64,000 bases of DNA from Flammulina velutipes (taxonomy: Eukaryota; Basidiomycota; Agaricomycetes; Agaricales; Physalacriaceae). The translations under genes and the position numbers were made by a program. The stretch spans positions 1,116,001 through 1,180,000 of the forward strand of contig CM022375.1 in assembly GCA_011800155.1 (NCBI GenBank), given 5' to 3'. Below the pieces are notes generated by a model, which had not been told where the DNA came from, ran no database searches, and saw only the letters and a list, made by a program, of their open reading frames with translations. Below, one piece after another: positions 1-11,160 of the stretch. Numbering within the stretch: the stretch's first letter is position 1; each line of letters opens with the position of its first letter.

Positions 1-1316
1 GCAGAGCTTCTTGGCGACGTCCGGACGACGACTGAGCTCCCAGAAAAAGTATGAAAGGGTTGTTGACGTGGTATCAGATCCCGCAATCCTATGACATTGG
101 TAAGATATTTGACATCCTTAGATTCAGGCAAGAACCTCACATATGTCCCATACATTCTGAGATGATGTCGATATCTGGCATAGCTTCCTTGGTCGGAGGA
201 TAACGGTAGTTGAGGAGTCGGTGAAGCATAGGCACCTTTTCAACGTCTTCCGACTTCCCGGCGTTCATCTGGGCGCGCGTCTGATAGACACGTTTGCTGA
301 CAAACTAAAGGTCGTCAGCTGCGATTGAGGACTCAATGGTTACGAAGTACTGACCTCAGCCATAATTTTGTCCGAGTCGCATACCTGGCGCACGCGGGAG
401 TTAGGGATCCTACAGATAAAATTCCAGCCCCAGCTGGGTACAGCACTCCTCTGTCCAGAAATGAGATGACAACGAAAAAGGAATTGCTGAAAACTGACCA
501 AGATACCGCGTATTGGGAAGTCGTGGATGGCGGTAGAAATGGGATCCTCGGTGTTGAGGGACCACTTGTGCACTGCGCCGAGGCGATACCCATACAAGGT
601 CGACGAAACAACATCGACCATGAGGTTACGGAAAACCTTGAGGCATTCAATAGGTGTCTTGCCGCTCATGGCGTCCAAGTGCTATGCGACCGTAAGAAGG
701 TGGCGATAAAAAATGAGTTGATACGCACATTAATGAGCTCCAGCGTAGGCTCATGCATTTCAGGTTGGAACTTGGCGAGGTTCGCGGGAACATAATGAGG
801 AGCGTAGCCCTTCCGGCGGATCGAATGCGATGAATGGTCCAGAGTGGTCATGCTGGGTTTAATGAGCTACTATGGGTGCGTGTATGTGTAGAAAAACATA
901 CGCATGGTCGTTTTCGTTACTAAACAGGAAGTGTTAGATGTTTGGTAGCGCGCAATAACGCGTTTGACGTACGTGAGGAGGCCCTTGTAGTGTGAACTCT
1001 TGTCAAATTTGTGAACAGAGTACACGCTCTTCATGGTTGATAAATCGTTGAAGACGATCATGTTGGGTCCAACACGGACAACAGGGCCATAGGTTTTGAA
1101 TAACTCTTGGATAGTTTTGTATTGCTCAAAACGGAGGGTGTGTGTCGTGAGCCAAAAGTCTGAGACGGCAGCGTACCAGGGACCAGGGATAGCGCTAAGT
1201 GGGGACAAGAAGAGGTTGTATACGATGCTGAAGGCGAGGTAACCAATGATCGGAGAGATGATGGCAAGGCCAAAGGATGAGAAAATGGCAGTAGTATTGA
1301 GTTCGATAGAGTACAT
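1..1316 (-). CDS. Cytochrome P450 monooxygenase, 3' part outside the window
   Basis: A heme-thiolate monooxygenase, expected in the ER membrane. Seven exons read cleanly: 1316-973, 919-902, 852-729, 681-499, 450-355, 304-141 and 88-1. All junctions are GT-AG and in phase, giving about 339 residues before the window edge. Residues 1-35 form a hydrophobic anchor followed by the proline hinge IPGPWYAA. Next come GPVVRVGPNMIVFND (beta-1 region) and RRKGYAPHYVP (C-helix region with the usual Arg pair). The I-helix oxygen-binding motif AGSDTTST lies at about 85-60 on the minus strand. The ExxR and heme Cys motifs would lie left of base 1, so activity cannot be judged. Exon 2 is only 18 nt; without it the conserved stretch before the C-helix is lost, so I consider it real. 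The sequence resembles benzoate-4-monooxygenase/pisatin-demethylase-like fungal P450s. Substrate unknown. Confidence 0.9.
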
Positions 1317-2440
1317 CGCTTGGGGGTGTTCGCGGAGGCAGGAGGGACGATGAGGCTAGGAAGACAACGAAGTTGGCGAGTCAAATCCAAGACGTGCCCA
1401 TCTTATAGATATTCGAGGTGAGCCTCGACTGGCAGGGCTTATCATAGGATGATACAGGCCAGTCAAGCTAAGCGCCACGTGTCTTGATTCCTTGTAGTAA
1501 GAACTGCGGCTCGGGAGCGGTAGGCATAACAAGGGCACATTGTATGTACAAGTTGACCGTGATCCTGTGGAGATAGAATTCCATCTACTTCGCAAGTACT
1601 TCCTACTCCGTCCTCCGCGCTGGGTGTTGATAGCAGCAGGTGCGAGCCATTCGCCACCTTTCGAGTCAATACGGATAATTGCCTAGAAATGTATAGAGAG
1701 AGAGATACACTACTCACCTATTCAGAAGGCTGTAGCACGCTGGCTAGGACAAGCAAGGATATGCATCATGGTAGCATGACGAGGTGCGGAATATCGGCCC
1801 GGTGCATTATCAAAGCTCCTGGAGTCCTTCCCTTCCCACCATCTCCGATAATGTTGCCTTGGTCTTGATGCTCGTTCACTCTGGATTATTTTTGCTATCT
1901 TCGTGCTTGTCTGGTTGCGCCCACCCCGTCCTGCATATGTCTTGAAACAGGAAGGAATTGTGCAAGGAATGAATGAAACACACAGTTGAGATGCATTTGG
2001 AACTTCATAGTCCTAGCGCTGGGGTCACAGGAGCTCTATACTCATCATTCCATCTCGTTTCCTCCCGCGATGTGGTTGATCGACTCTGACCTTTCTTTTT
2101 CCTTCCTTCTGGCAGATTGTGCTGGTCGAACGAGACATAGATGATAGATATCTTCCGTGGCGGCTATCTTTCGAATGACGCCGGAGATCTCATCCCGGTG
2201 ATATGAACACACTTTGTGGTCGACTTCTTCTCCACGCTTCCGCGTCAAAGTCAACTGGTTCACTGCTGTTTCAAGGATCTATTCATTGCGTGGATTCTTT
2301 CTCTTTCTCCTCAATGAATCGAATGTGTTGAGATATACTGACATTATGCCCATAGCTGGTCACTGAGAATAGAAAAGTGCTCTGACACTTGCGTGGCTAG
2401 GGTACTACTGATCGTTTGACATGATCGCGAGGCGTCGAAT
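1317..2440. other. Intergenic stretch with a duplicated piece
   Basis: No ORF here has a recognisable domain or a splice structure I trust. Bases about 2160-2280 resemble about 11600-11700 (shared words such as cttctccacg and tcaactggt), which lies upstream of membrane gene C. This part is therefore an older copy of the upstream region of that family. The rest shows nothing I can name. Confidence 0.5.
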
Positions 2441-2940
2441 CGGGTAATGGAGTGGACGCCGAAGGTCATGTTGGGAGAAGATAGAACGAGGTGCCACTGC
2501 GGGCTGCGGTTTCCGGACATGACATCTCTCGTTGGTTCGGTACGCTTGTATCATCTGTGGGTATCTTCTTTGCTGATGAGCGCCCAGGTACTGTCGTTTG
2601 CCTGCCTAAGCTCCGCGCTGATTGAACATGACATCCGGTCTTCAGTTGGTGGTAGCGAACGACACAGGGAAGGCGATCACTCAAGATGAAAAGCGCCTCG
2701 GATATCTTTGCACGCGGGCTTCTTGGCGCTTCAATGCATAGGTTCTTCAAGATGCGCTACACTGATACTCCAGTGGGATCGTGACGTGGGAGAGTCTCAG
2801 TCTCATCGTCTCTGTTGCTTAGAGAACCATATTTTTATCGAACCGAGTGCGTCTCTTGTTTGCTCTTCCAGTTTCGATGCTGGTATATAATGTGTTCTTG
2901 AGCACGGTTAACTTTGTTAGGATCTCTCGCCGCCGCTATC
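2441..2940 (+). repeat. Duplicated 5' flank of the A/C/D-type membrane genes
   Basis: This stretch shares order and wording with about 11750-11937 (before gene C), 46660-47204 (before D) and 51470-52090 (before a relic). Shared landmarks are a ggttcggtacg/tcggtacgtttgtatcat segment and a TATA-like stretch followed by gtgttctt(g/a)ag about 40-60 nt before the ATG. The TATA-like stretch here is at about 2881-2900. It is interpreted as promoter plus upstream flank carried along when the genes were copied. Confidence 0.6.
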
Positions 2941-2994
2941 ATGTCCGCCGACAAGAGCTTTGGTTTTAGAGCTGATAATCCAGCAGGATTTTGA
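2941..2994 (+). pseudogene. Relic start of a membrane-family gene
   Basis: An ATG in the right promoter context opens a reading frame beginning MSADKSFGF, like the MSSSSEFGF / MSNSNFGF starts of the intact copies. It stops after 17 codons. The 160 bp before it and the 140 bp before gene A's own ATG at 3133 are recognisable duplicates (cgtttctgtta / cgtctctgttg, then gaaccatat, then aggatcyctc). Gene A therefore sits behind a truncated tandem copy of its own promoter and start. Confidence 0.55.
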
Positions 2995-3132
2995 TGCGGG
3001 AAAGTATCATCGTTTCTGTTACTTCGGGAACCATATGTTCATTGCAATGAGTGTGTCTCGTTTAATTTTCTATCGTCATGCCAATATATTTAAGTACAGT
3101 TACTCTTGTCAGGATCCCTCCCGACTGCTATC

Positions 3133-4200
3133 ATGCCTTCAGACTCCCCATTCGGTTTGACGTACGAGCGGGTTGTGCTTGATTTGGCATCTATCTTTCA
3201 TTCTCACATTCTCGAGATCTTGGGATATGGAATGTATACCACTGTATACTGCGTCGCACTCTACCTGACCCGTATGTTCTCATACTTGGCCTGACCTCTA
3301 TATATTCAACTGCATGTTTAGTATCTCATGGAAACAGCCCTTGTGTAGGCTCCGCGGCCCTCATTACCATTATATGGATCCTGATTACGATCCATACGAG
3401 CATTATTTGGGTCTACCTGGACAACACCTACATTCAACACGGAGAAACCTGGGAGGTAAAACTCCAGGCGTCTTACTCCTTCCGATTCGGAGAGCTATTT
3501 CCGCTGTCTGTAGCAAATGCAATGGTGACACTCATCAGCATTCTACTGGCTGACATGACGATGGTAACTACTCACTCCGCCAATCTGCCTAATCGCCCAC
3601 CATAAAAATCTGTAGATTTGGCGATGCTGGGTACTGTACAGCAGAAGATGGTACATCGTCATTATTCCAGGGTCGTCCCTTGTAGCAGGACTAGGTATGA
3701 GCATCACTGTCCTCAAAAGACCTTTCTTTGTACGACTCTGAGAGCTTGCTTCTAGTTTGTTACATTTGGCGAACCATCCTCTACTTCAAACCTTTGATTC
3801 GAGCGTCTAACCAAGCGGCCAACCTGGAGCTCTCATTCATGTCGGCAACTATTACTACAAAGATATTTTGCACCACTGCGATTATCTGCCGCATCGCTGT
3901 GGTCAGTGGTTGGAGAAAATCATTCAAAACTTTCCGCGGACTAATGGAAATACTGATCGAGTCTTCCATCATGTATACTGCTATCTACATGATTAGGATC
4001 GGGTTCCAGGTGCACTTTAGTTATGAGCACGAAGTGTGGTATCTTTTTGCCAGAGCTGTAGGATTTTCCGTAACGGTCAGCACCATTTTTTTCTGATATG
4101 CATGGTTGCTCATCCCGTTGTGTAGGGACTTGCGCCGACATTGATCATTGCTCGTGTGGCGGCAGGCTTTACACGGCCTGACGATCTCCTGGTCGCATAG
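3133..4200 (+). CDS. Membrane family copy A: seven-helix protein with frameshifted tail
   Basis: Exons 3133-3271, 3322-3563, 3616-3694, 3756-4075 and 4126-4200 give 284 residues. The layout matches the five other copies: helix 1 in exon 1, helices 2-3 in exon 2 ending in LLADMTM, the family motif IWRCWVLYSRRW in exon 3, helices 5-6 in exon 4, helix 7 opening exon 5. Relative to C and D there is an extra base near 4186 (plus three more bases just after). The frame ends at TAG 4198 instead of reading the PHMGSTMR-type cytoplasmic tail. That tail is still visible in the next frame to 4372. The loop before helix 7 is also divergent: the QYFTKELDER-like stretch is missing. Either a recent tail-less allele or an early pseudogene. 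The family is common in Agaricomycetes but has no established function. Confidence 0.75.
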
Positions 4201-4372
4201 TACATCCCTTCCTCATATCGGGTCCACAATGCGGCCTTTTGCGCAGTGCTTGCATTTTACGCAGCCTGTTAACTTGGATGCGGGAGCCGAGACTCGTCGC
4301 ATGCGTTCCAAGTCAACGATGGGCGGTGGAAACTTGAAGACCGAGCCCGGGGGATTATCTAAGGACGCTTAA
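4201..4372 (+). pseudogene. Out-of-frame remnant of gene A's C-terminal tail
   Basis: In the +1 frame this reads STSLPHIGSTMRPF, then HFTQP, then a charged end. It is collinear with the tails of C, D and E (TSLPHMGSTMRSLAESLHF). It is no longer joined in frame to exon 5 of A. Its good preservation suggests the frameshift is young. Confidence 0.7.
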
Positions 4373-7189
4373 GCTGCAGCATTCACATCTTATGTAGATG
4401 TCTTTCTCCCTCCTTTTATTGTATCTGCTCGCTCGAAGCACCTCCCAAGATATCTGGTCATACCTATATACGATACACTCTCCATATCCTTCAAACTCCT
4501 CCGTGTCCCATATTAATCTACGCTTTTCGTGTATGAATATACACAGTACTCAGTTGTCCTCCTCGAGCCTTCTGACTCGTTCTGCGCGCTATGTGTCAAT
4601 ATGAAGTAAAACCGAATCGATAGAATAACGAAGCGAGCTGTAGCGTATCACAGAAGGAGAGGAAACAATATGACATTGAACTCTATCTCATCCATCCTTT
4701 ACCAGAACCCTCGCCGTTCTTTCTGCCTGGCTGTGTGAGCCATGGAACATCACACCCCAGTAGCAAAACCACGGTCTGATCGGAATGGGATATACCAGGG
4801 GAGGAGGGCCGGGAGACGACTGCTGGAAACCGAGAGCAAGAAAATAGAATGACAACCAGCGTGGGCAGATGAATCAGTATAAAATAGCGCGCTAAAATTG
4901 AGATGCGTGGGTGAAAGCCTTCCTTTCCTTCCGACGCAGTCTGTATTACATAGCCCAGGGAGTTGCGAAGGGGATGCCATGAAAATGTGCAAAGCTTCTG
5001 AATTCAGCACGGCCACTAGTAGACAGTAGAGCCTCAGCTAGACGACTGCCTTTACCGGGAGCCGTTAGATTATTGTTGGTGGAGAATCCTTGACGCGAAC
5101 GAGTGTTTTCCGAGAGAATGCGCCATGTTTATTGACCGTGGTAAGCAGACAAGGTGCGGAGGATCGGGCCGATGCGCCGCTCCGTCTTTCTCGCCACCAT
5201 CTTTGGCACCCTTATCGTATTCGCTGACGTTTCTTTTGGATTTGTTCTACGCGTCTCATACTCGCACCTATTCTGGCTTGTAAACGACTTGAGGCAGTCA
5301 AGAATCACGAAACCGCCCACTGTAGCATATTCTATGCAAGGAAAGAAGCTTTTCAAGGAATGTCCTTTGGCCAATGTCTACTCAGAAGCAAGGTATGAGA
5401 CCGTTGTTCTGACGTCTTCTGACCGCGCTCACGATGCTGCCAGCCTTTGTCTATCACACATTCCCGATGACTCGTGGAAAGCAATGTACCGCATAAACGA
5501 ACTGGTCGCGTTGAGGCGTTGCAAAACCTGAATGGATGTTTTGTGCGCAGCGCAGGAGGCGATAGGAAAGCCCGTGGCGATGTCGACGCTGTAGTATAGG
5601 TACGTTCCTTGGGCGAGCGCAGCGCTGCGGAAACTGACTGTTCTCCATTCATTTGTAGATGCTCATAGATGCCCTCATCTGCGCTGGAGCACTTAGGAAA
5701 CGAGTTGGTCGTGGTATGTTCATTCGATCCCATTTCATGTTGCAACGCTGACAGACCACCAGATTGTCTTGTTGGACGCTCTCACTCACCCATGTCTTCG
5801 AACGCTCCCATTCTGTTGTATTCTGGCATTCCGTGTCGACTTTCCAGCGTCGCCTCCCGATCCCGTGCTCAGCCTTTCACCGAGCAGGTTGCGTTGAGGG
5901 ATTGTGTACGAGCAACCGCCCATATCGTTCATGTAGCTCTCGTACTCTCCCAAACGCGCCATCGTTTGAGTGTCCGTCATCTAGCTCATTCACGGGCCAA
6001 GGGCTGAGGGAGGGAACGGAAAGGTGGTTGTAAAGGCTATGGAGGGAGCGGATGACACCAACTCCTTCGTCCAAGGAGACTCGTTTGCTGTTTGATATAG
6101 GCGAATGCGGAGGCATGGGCATTGTCGGCTATCCGTGTACCCCAAACTACACTTCGGTGATTCATCATCCTCATCCTTCATGTCCTTTCTCCTCCCACCG
6201 AATCCTTGTTATCGTCGATCCCACTGATCTGGTTCCCTGTTCCTTCAGGCCGACGAACCACATTTTCCTGAGACTTCTTCGTTTACGAAGCCAGTCGTCG
6301 ACTCGCCTCCTTCGATCTTCGGGCAGGGGTCATTGGCATCAGGCGTCTCTTCGTCCCATCGTGTCTTCCCTTGTCCTTGACATCGTTGAGGGTCGACCTC
6401 GCTTGCCCACTAGGCAGAATTCTCGCCATCTCTTTGATATCGCCATGTCTCCAAGACATGATGGGAACAAGTCACCGGAGCAGCGATTCATTCTCAACGA
6501 CTGAGACGTTATGCTGAATCCTCATTGAAGCTCAGGGAAGAGAGCAGTATCGATATGAAGGAAATCATCGTTGTGACCCTCGTTTTTTCGCATCGTTGTG
6601 ACCCTCGTTTTTTCGACTCGCTAGTTGGACATGACATGCGGGTGCTGCCATCAAAGTCTGCATGGATCTCTCCTTCTGCTTGCGCCAGATCATCATTATC
6701 GAACGGTATGTCAACAATGAACTCTGAGCGGCCTGTATTCATCGTTTGCTTCTCCAGCTCCGAGTCTGACCTTGTTGGTCGTTATCTTCCATATCACACG
6801 CGATGTCGAGTTCCAATACCAGATTCAGAAGGCTGTGGCCATGCTTCATCCCTTCGAGATGCTGGTCGTGCTCACTATTTGCTGACGCTGAACTTTTTTG
6901 CGATATCATCGAAGATCTAGATTTACGTAATCTCATGTTTGAAGGATAGTTCAGCTGTGGACGCGCGCTATGGACCGTTTTCTAACCTCCCTCGGAGTGA
7001 GTTGGATCCCGTATTTTATACCTGCCGCATTCCTCGAGGCAAATAGCAAGGACCAAGGTGCCGATACACGTCAGGAAGACAACGCACGGCGTGCGGAAGA
7101 ACAAGATACAGGAGACGGAATGGCATACGATACGATGATGTTGATGAGTTGATGGGCTCGATTCGTCACTCCGGGACTGGAGGACGAAG
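4373..7189. other. Long stretch without a supportable gene
   Basis: Bases about 4780-4870 (gactgctggaaaccgagagcaag and following) resemble about 49205-49250 and 57130-57200, flanking material of the duplicated blocks further right. Several ORFs of 100-150 codons occur at 5150-6500. They overlap one another on both strands, lack recognisable domains and lack convincing splice partners, so I do not call them. A perfect 25 bp tandem duplication lies at 6566-6615. Confidence 0.45.
6566..6615. repeat. Perfect 2 x 25 bp tandem repeat
   Basis: Two adjacent identical 25-base units (start catcgttgtgaccc, end gttttttcg) at 6566-6590 and 6591-6615. It is a simple slippage-type duplication in non-coding DNA. 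Confidence 0.9.
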
Positions 7190-7927
7190 GTGAGTCGTGG
7201 GGCACCGCAAACAGATCGCGGAATTAATATTTTTGGCGACTCAACAGAGATGTGTCCGTCGACACTCGCTTCCTCCGTCGCATGGAGCAGTTCGGAAAGG
7301 CGCTTCAGGCAATCACAAAATATAGGACCATCTGCTGCTAGACCTGTATCCTATATACGACTCCAGAATGAAAAGTGCATCGATAGTCGACTCCATGAAC
7401 AACGAACACGGAACTACGGTCAAAGCTCTGGAATGTCTATGTCTGGTGCTACGTCAGATAATCGAACGATGCGACCCAACTACCATTCTGCAGATGTCGG
7501 GGAGAATCGACGAGCTTCGTATCCAGCAGGTTTCCAGAAGCGATGCCGACCAAGAAACAACACCGCGACATAACCCAAGAACATCTTAGGAATCACAGTT
7601 AGCTACTTCTTCAAAAGTTTAAGCACGTCAAACACATCCATACACTGCCTCTTTCTCATTCGTTGTCACACAATAGACGCTGCTGCATGGGCATATTTCT
7701 CCGAAGTCATCTCCGTCACAGTTCCGGCTCTGAGGCTTCCATCCATCGAGTTGGTACCACTGAGGTTCGTTGCTTATTGGTCGATGATATCTCTACGCGC
7801 ATCTTTCGTCTGATAATCAAACATAGATTTGGAAGAAGGCTGAAACACTACGTCTTCCGATCCGTCGTAACCTTCTTGAGTACAAAGCCTTTCGTTGTGA
7901 CCTACACCTGTTGATACCGCAGCTATC
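7190..7927 (+). repeat. R block: duplicated upstream region of genes B, E and F
   Basis: This block is collinear with 52380-52925 plus 54451-54844 (before E) and with 59480-60170 (before F). Landmarks in order: ggaaaggcgcttcaggcaatc, taggaccat, a cgaacac/cgaacgca segment with acggtcaa(a)gctctgga, then cattcgtt followed by caatagacgctgc and ggttcgttg. It ends in a promoter-proximal stretch around accttcttgagtacaaag, 40-60 nt before the ATG. This promoter class differs from that of A/C/D. Confidence 0.7.
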
Positions 7928-9241
7928 ATGTCATCCTCTTCAGACTTTGGCTTCACAGACGAGGAAAAGGTTTATGAACTGGGGTCTGTCCTTCACTCTA
8001 GCATCCTCGACATCTTGGGCTATGGAATATACACAAGTATCTACATCGTAGCGGTCTATCTGATACGTACGTCTTTCGCTTTGACCTGATGAGTCTTTAT
8101 AGCCTCAAATTCATATTCAGTGTCTCAACAAACCGAGAGGCCTCGCATAGGCTCTGTCATTCTCATCACCACCATGTGGATCCTTGTCACAATCCATGGG
8201 AGTATCTGCTGGGCTGAACTTGACAATATATACATTCGGCATGCGGAAACTCAGAAAGCGCAACTCGGGGCACAATTATTTTCCCGCTATGGGGAACTGT
8301 TTCTACAGTATGTCATAGATTTTGCAGTAACATTTATCAGCCTCCTATTGGCCGACATAACTATGGTATACATGTACACTGTGATTCCTCTTCATGTCTC
8401 ACGACATCTACAGATTTGGCGATGCTGGGTCCTGTACGGCCGGAGATGGCTCGTTGTTATGATTCCTGGACTATCCCTCGTAGCAGGATCAGGTGCGTAA
8501 CATAGAATATAGTCTATCCAGCGCTCTGAGATCTATCTAGTCTGTTATGTATGGCGATCCATCCTCCTATTTATGCCTCGTGATGTTCGGATAAGTGATC
8601 AAATTACGAACCTGGAGCTCGCATTCCTGTTGACCACTGTTCTTACGAACATATTCTGCACTACTGCCATTGTCTATCGCCCGATTAGGGTCAGTGGGTG
8701 GCGAAAAGCTGCAAAGACATACCATAGGATAGTGGAGATTCTCATTGAGTCTTCCATCCTTTACACTGCCATATATGTGATCAGGATTGGGCTGCACATT
8801 CATACACAATACTTTACTAAAGAGCTCGATGAACGGGTAATTTTTGCCCGAGCTCTGGGATTTTCAATTACGGTATGCTTCTCATTTCTTTCGCCGGCCT
8901 GACCGTTCACTCACCATGTCCTTTAGGGTATAGCACCGACTCTCATCATAACATGCGTCGCCATTAGTCAGGCTCCTACCCGACCTGCGAAGACTCCGAC
9001 GCGCACTTCCAACTTGCCGCCTATGAAGTCGACTATTGGATATTTCGCGGAGAGCCAGACGCAGCCCGACCAGCCAGCGTCAACTCCTACCGTGGAGGAT
9101 GTCGATCCCGAACGAAGCTGGTTCGAGGAGGATTCTGATGGTCACAATGGTGACCATTCACGCTCTGTGGGCTTGGTACCATCTGGAGAAAGCAGTATGA
9201 AGCGAGGCCGAGTGCCTCTTACGGCGGAAGTACCAGTTTAG
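7928..9241 (+). CDS. Membrane family copy B: intact seven-helix protein
   Basis: Exons 7928-8066, 8121-8365, 8414-8492, 8541-8872 and 8927-9241 sum to 1110 nt, 369 residues, all GT-AG. Seven hydrophobic segments: ILDILGYGIYTSIYIVAVYL; IGSVILITTMWILVTIHGSI; a third ending LLADITM; the IWRCWVLYGRRW-led fourth; a fifth in NLELAF to FCTTAIVY; a sixth in ILIESSILYTAIYVIRIGL; a seventh spanning exons 4-5 (SIT/GIAPTLIITC). The tail is about 90 residues, rich in Ser, Pro and acid (TPTRTSNLPPMKST, then a Glu/Asp stretch), presumably cytoplasmic. B and F share this tail type, unlike A, C, D and E. The seven-helix count suggests a receptor or transporter-like role, but no known receptor motif is present and the function is unknown. 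Confidence 0.88.
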
Positions 9242-9489
9242 CCCGCGAGACTTGCTCTTTTTATGTATTGTAGTATTCGGTCACGAATACTGCAGCTGAG
9301 ATTTTTTTTCTTACCTATGCCACGTATCTTACCTATCGTTGATATAATGTATTGTTTGTCCGTTATGTACTTGCGCCACAGCCATAGTATCTTCCCCCAC
9401 TCCGGCTGAGATATCAAGATGGGATACGATACTTCTCCGTCGCACCGTATAGTCACAAATCTCGCGCCGTTGTGGTGGGCCCTTAAGCG
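9242..9489. repeat. Duplicated 3' flank of genes B and F
   Basis: This stretch aligns in order with about 61480-61640 behind gene F. Shared words are acttgc, attcggt(c/t)ac, the pair ctgcagct/ctgcagctt, cgtatcttacc, and tatgtacttgcgccac. It shows that the duplication that produced B and F continued past the coding region. Confidence 0.7.
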
Positions 9490-9815
9490 TGAGTGCCTTT
9501 GAAGAGAATAAGTCAGCAAAGCTTCGAGAGTTCAATTCACGCGAAGACAACTACCACTTCACGGTCGATGATACTGACGCTTTGTAAAGCCTTTGACTCG
9601 AATCTCGTGCTATACGAAACCAACGTTCCAGGAAAGCCAGTCTTTGCAATTGCTGCCCAAACAGCTGAGGTTATGTTCAACGAGGTAAGAGATTCAATGT
9701 AGAGCGCACTTACTGTAACCATAGAATGGTAGGCACTAAAGAAGACACAGTCTAGAAGATATACAACCTCCTGGATGGAATTCAGAAGTGAAGTGACGAG
9801 TGAAGAAGTCAACAT
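9490..9815 (-). pseudogene. Broken thaumatin-like gene
   Basis: On the minus strand this reads SAVWAAIAKTGFPGTLVSYS and IIDREVV. It is collinear with exon 2 of the intact thaumatin-like gene at 62.2-62.9 kb (VWPAIGKAPNGFPDTSVSYG and TINDREV). The signal-peptide exon is scrambled and the long last exon with the Cys-rich C-terminal half is absent. It lies directly behind membrane gene B, exactly where the intact gene lies behind F, so it is the decayed partner in a duplicated block. Confidence 0.8.
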
Positions 9816-9942
9816 CCAGACTAGACTCCTGCTGCCGAGGCTGCTGGAGATTAAGCGGTTTCGATGTCGCCGTCGAATTCTAGCTTGAATGCATGAGTTT
9901 CTAGAGATATGTCAAGGGAAAAGCCAAATGATTTAGAGAAAG

Positions 9943-10040
9943 TATGATGGTGGCAGGAGGAGGCAAAATCAAATGCGCCACATCGCCAAACAAAGGCCCA
10001 CAGGCCCACGTGATTGTTTTCCTCTGTCTTTCTTCCCGTC
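9943..10040 (+). promoter_or_regulatory. CACGTG box, copy 1 (family 2 side)
   Basis: One of eight copies of a conserved segment of about 100 bp. Order: atgatggtggca, gcgccacat-gccaaaca, CACGTG at 10007-10012, then tctttc-tcccg and the start region of a family 2 gene. The palindromic core is an E-box-type sequence. Retention in every copy suggests either a functional site or the end of a duplicated element. Confidence 0.55.
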
Positions 10041-11160
10041 ATGACACCATCTCGCTTCATCTTCCACCATGCGCATACGAAGCGCGGACTTTACCAACCT
10101 TGGAGCGACTAAGGATACGTTAGAACAACCACGTTGCCGCCATCTTGGGCCTGCCAAATGGTACGCGTTCACTGCACATTGTTACGCTTTTCTCACCCCG
10201 TTCTTAGCTTTCATTTGCGTATATCCGTCGGTAAAATGCTTGGCTTCACCAACTGCAACTCGGATACGGAAGACTTCAGGACACAGTTGCCGCCGAAGTC
10301 GAAATGGTCGCGTTGAGTGCATCGCAGAACTACATTTAGGAACGCGAGAGCGTCTATTAGATCGCGTCTATGTTGGATCACAAGTGCGTATCTGGTTAAA
10401 ATGAACAGAAGACAAGCTAATGCTTGCTTAGGGTACCATACACTTCTGGCTCCATTTCCCCGGATTTCCATGGCGAGCTTTCACGAAGAGGAGCTTCTAG
10501 TAGATTAAAGGTATGCTCCTTCCTTGACTTGCGTGTTGCCCGTCAATGAACAGAAGCAGGCTGTTGTCGTCCTCGGCCTATCAGCTGTCGCTGTCGTCGC
10601 CCGTCACACCCAGGTGTCCTCGTCGTTTGGCCCGCAGTGCCCACACCCATTAGCAGCCAATGCTCCCTCTCTCTCACCTGTGCTTCGTTCGGCTTTTCCA
10701 TCTCCCTCCTGGCCTCCTATACATCTATAGCGATCTTTTTTCTGCTGGAGTACGGTGTACCTTCGGGCCAGATGCACGTAGCCGCGTCTATGTCATCAAT
10801 TCACTCAGACCTCGAGAGATAGAGACATTTCATCTACCGTCGTGTGTCCGAGAATCAGCTCTCGGAACCTTTTTGGATTGGTGAGGATGGCATTCGAGGC
10901 GGCGGGGATGCAGACCATCTTGATAATTGAACGAAAGCATCATTCGTGGGAGCCTGCGTGGTGGGCCGTCGTAATAGACGTTGGATACGGCAGTTTGCAT
11001 TTCACTCTCGAAGATCCCTTCGATAGAGTCGCTGTCAGTGTTGAAGATATATTTTACGGTATGGTGTATGTGTATTTATCGCCCGCCTTTGAATATTTGT
11101 TCTAACAGCATCTTTACAGCCAGTGTTTATGACGATCTTTCTGAATAACGGAAGATGGAT
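10041..11160 (+). pseudogene. Family 2 gene-like block, decayed copy 1
   Basis: Collinear pieces of the family 2 unit are present. These are a start region after the CACGTG box, a hydrophobic segment at about 10640-10810 (CASFGFSISLLASY, then SIAIFFLLEYG), and a later segment reading FHFTLEDPFDRV then VEDIFYGM at about 10990-11070. The same late motif occurs at about 19000, 19210 and 39560. Frames are broken between pieces. Product unknown; probably a small membrane protein when intact. Confidence 0.5.

Noticed and set aside
5154..6504. Several overlapping frames of 110-150 codons
   Set aside because: They overlap on both strands, have no domains and no matching splice sites, and are not conserved in the duplicated blocks.
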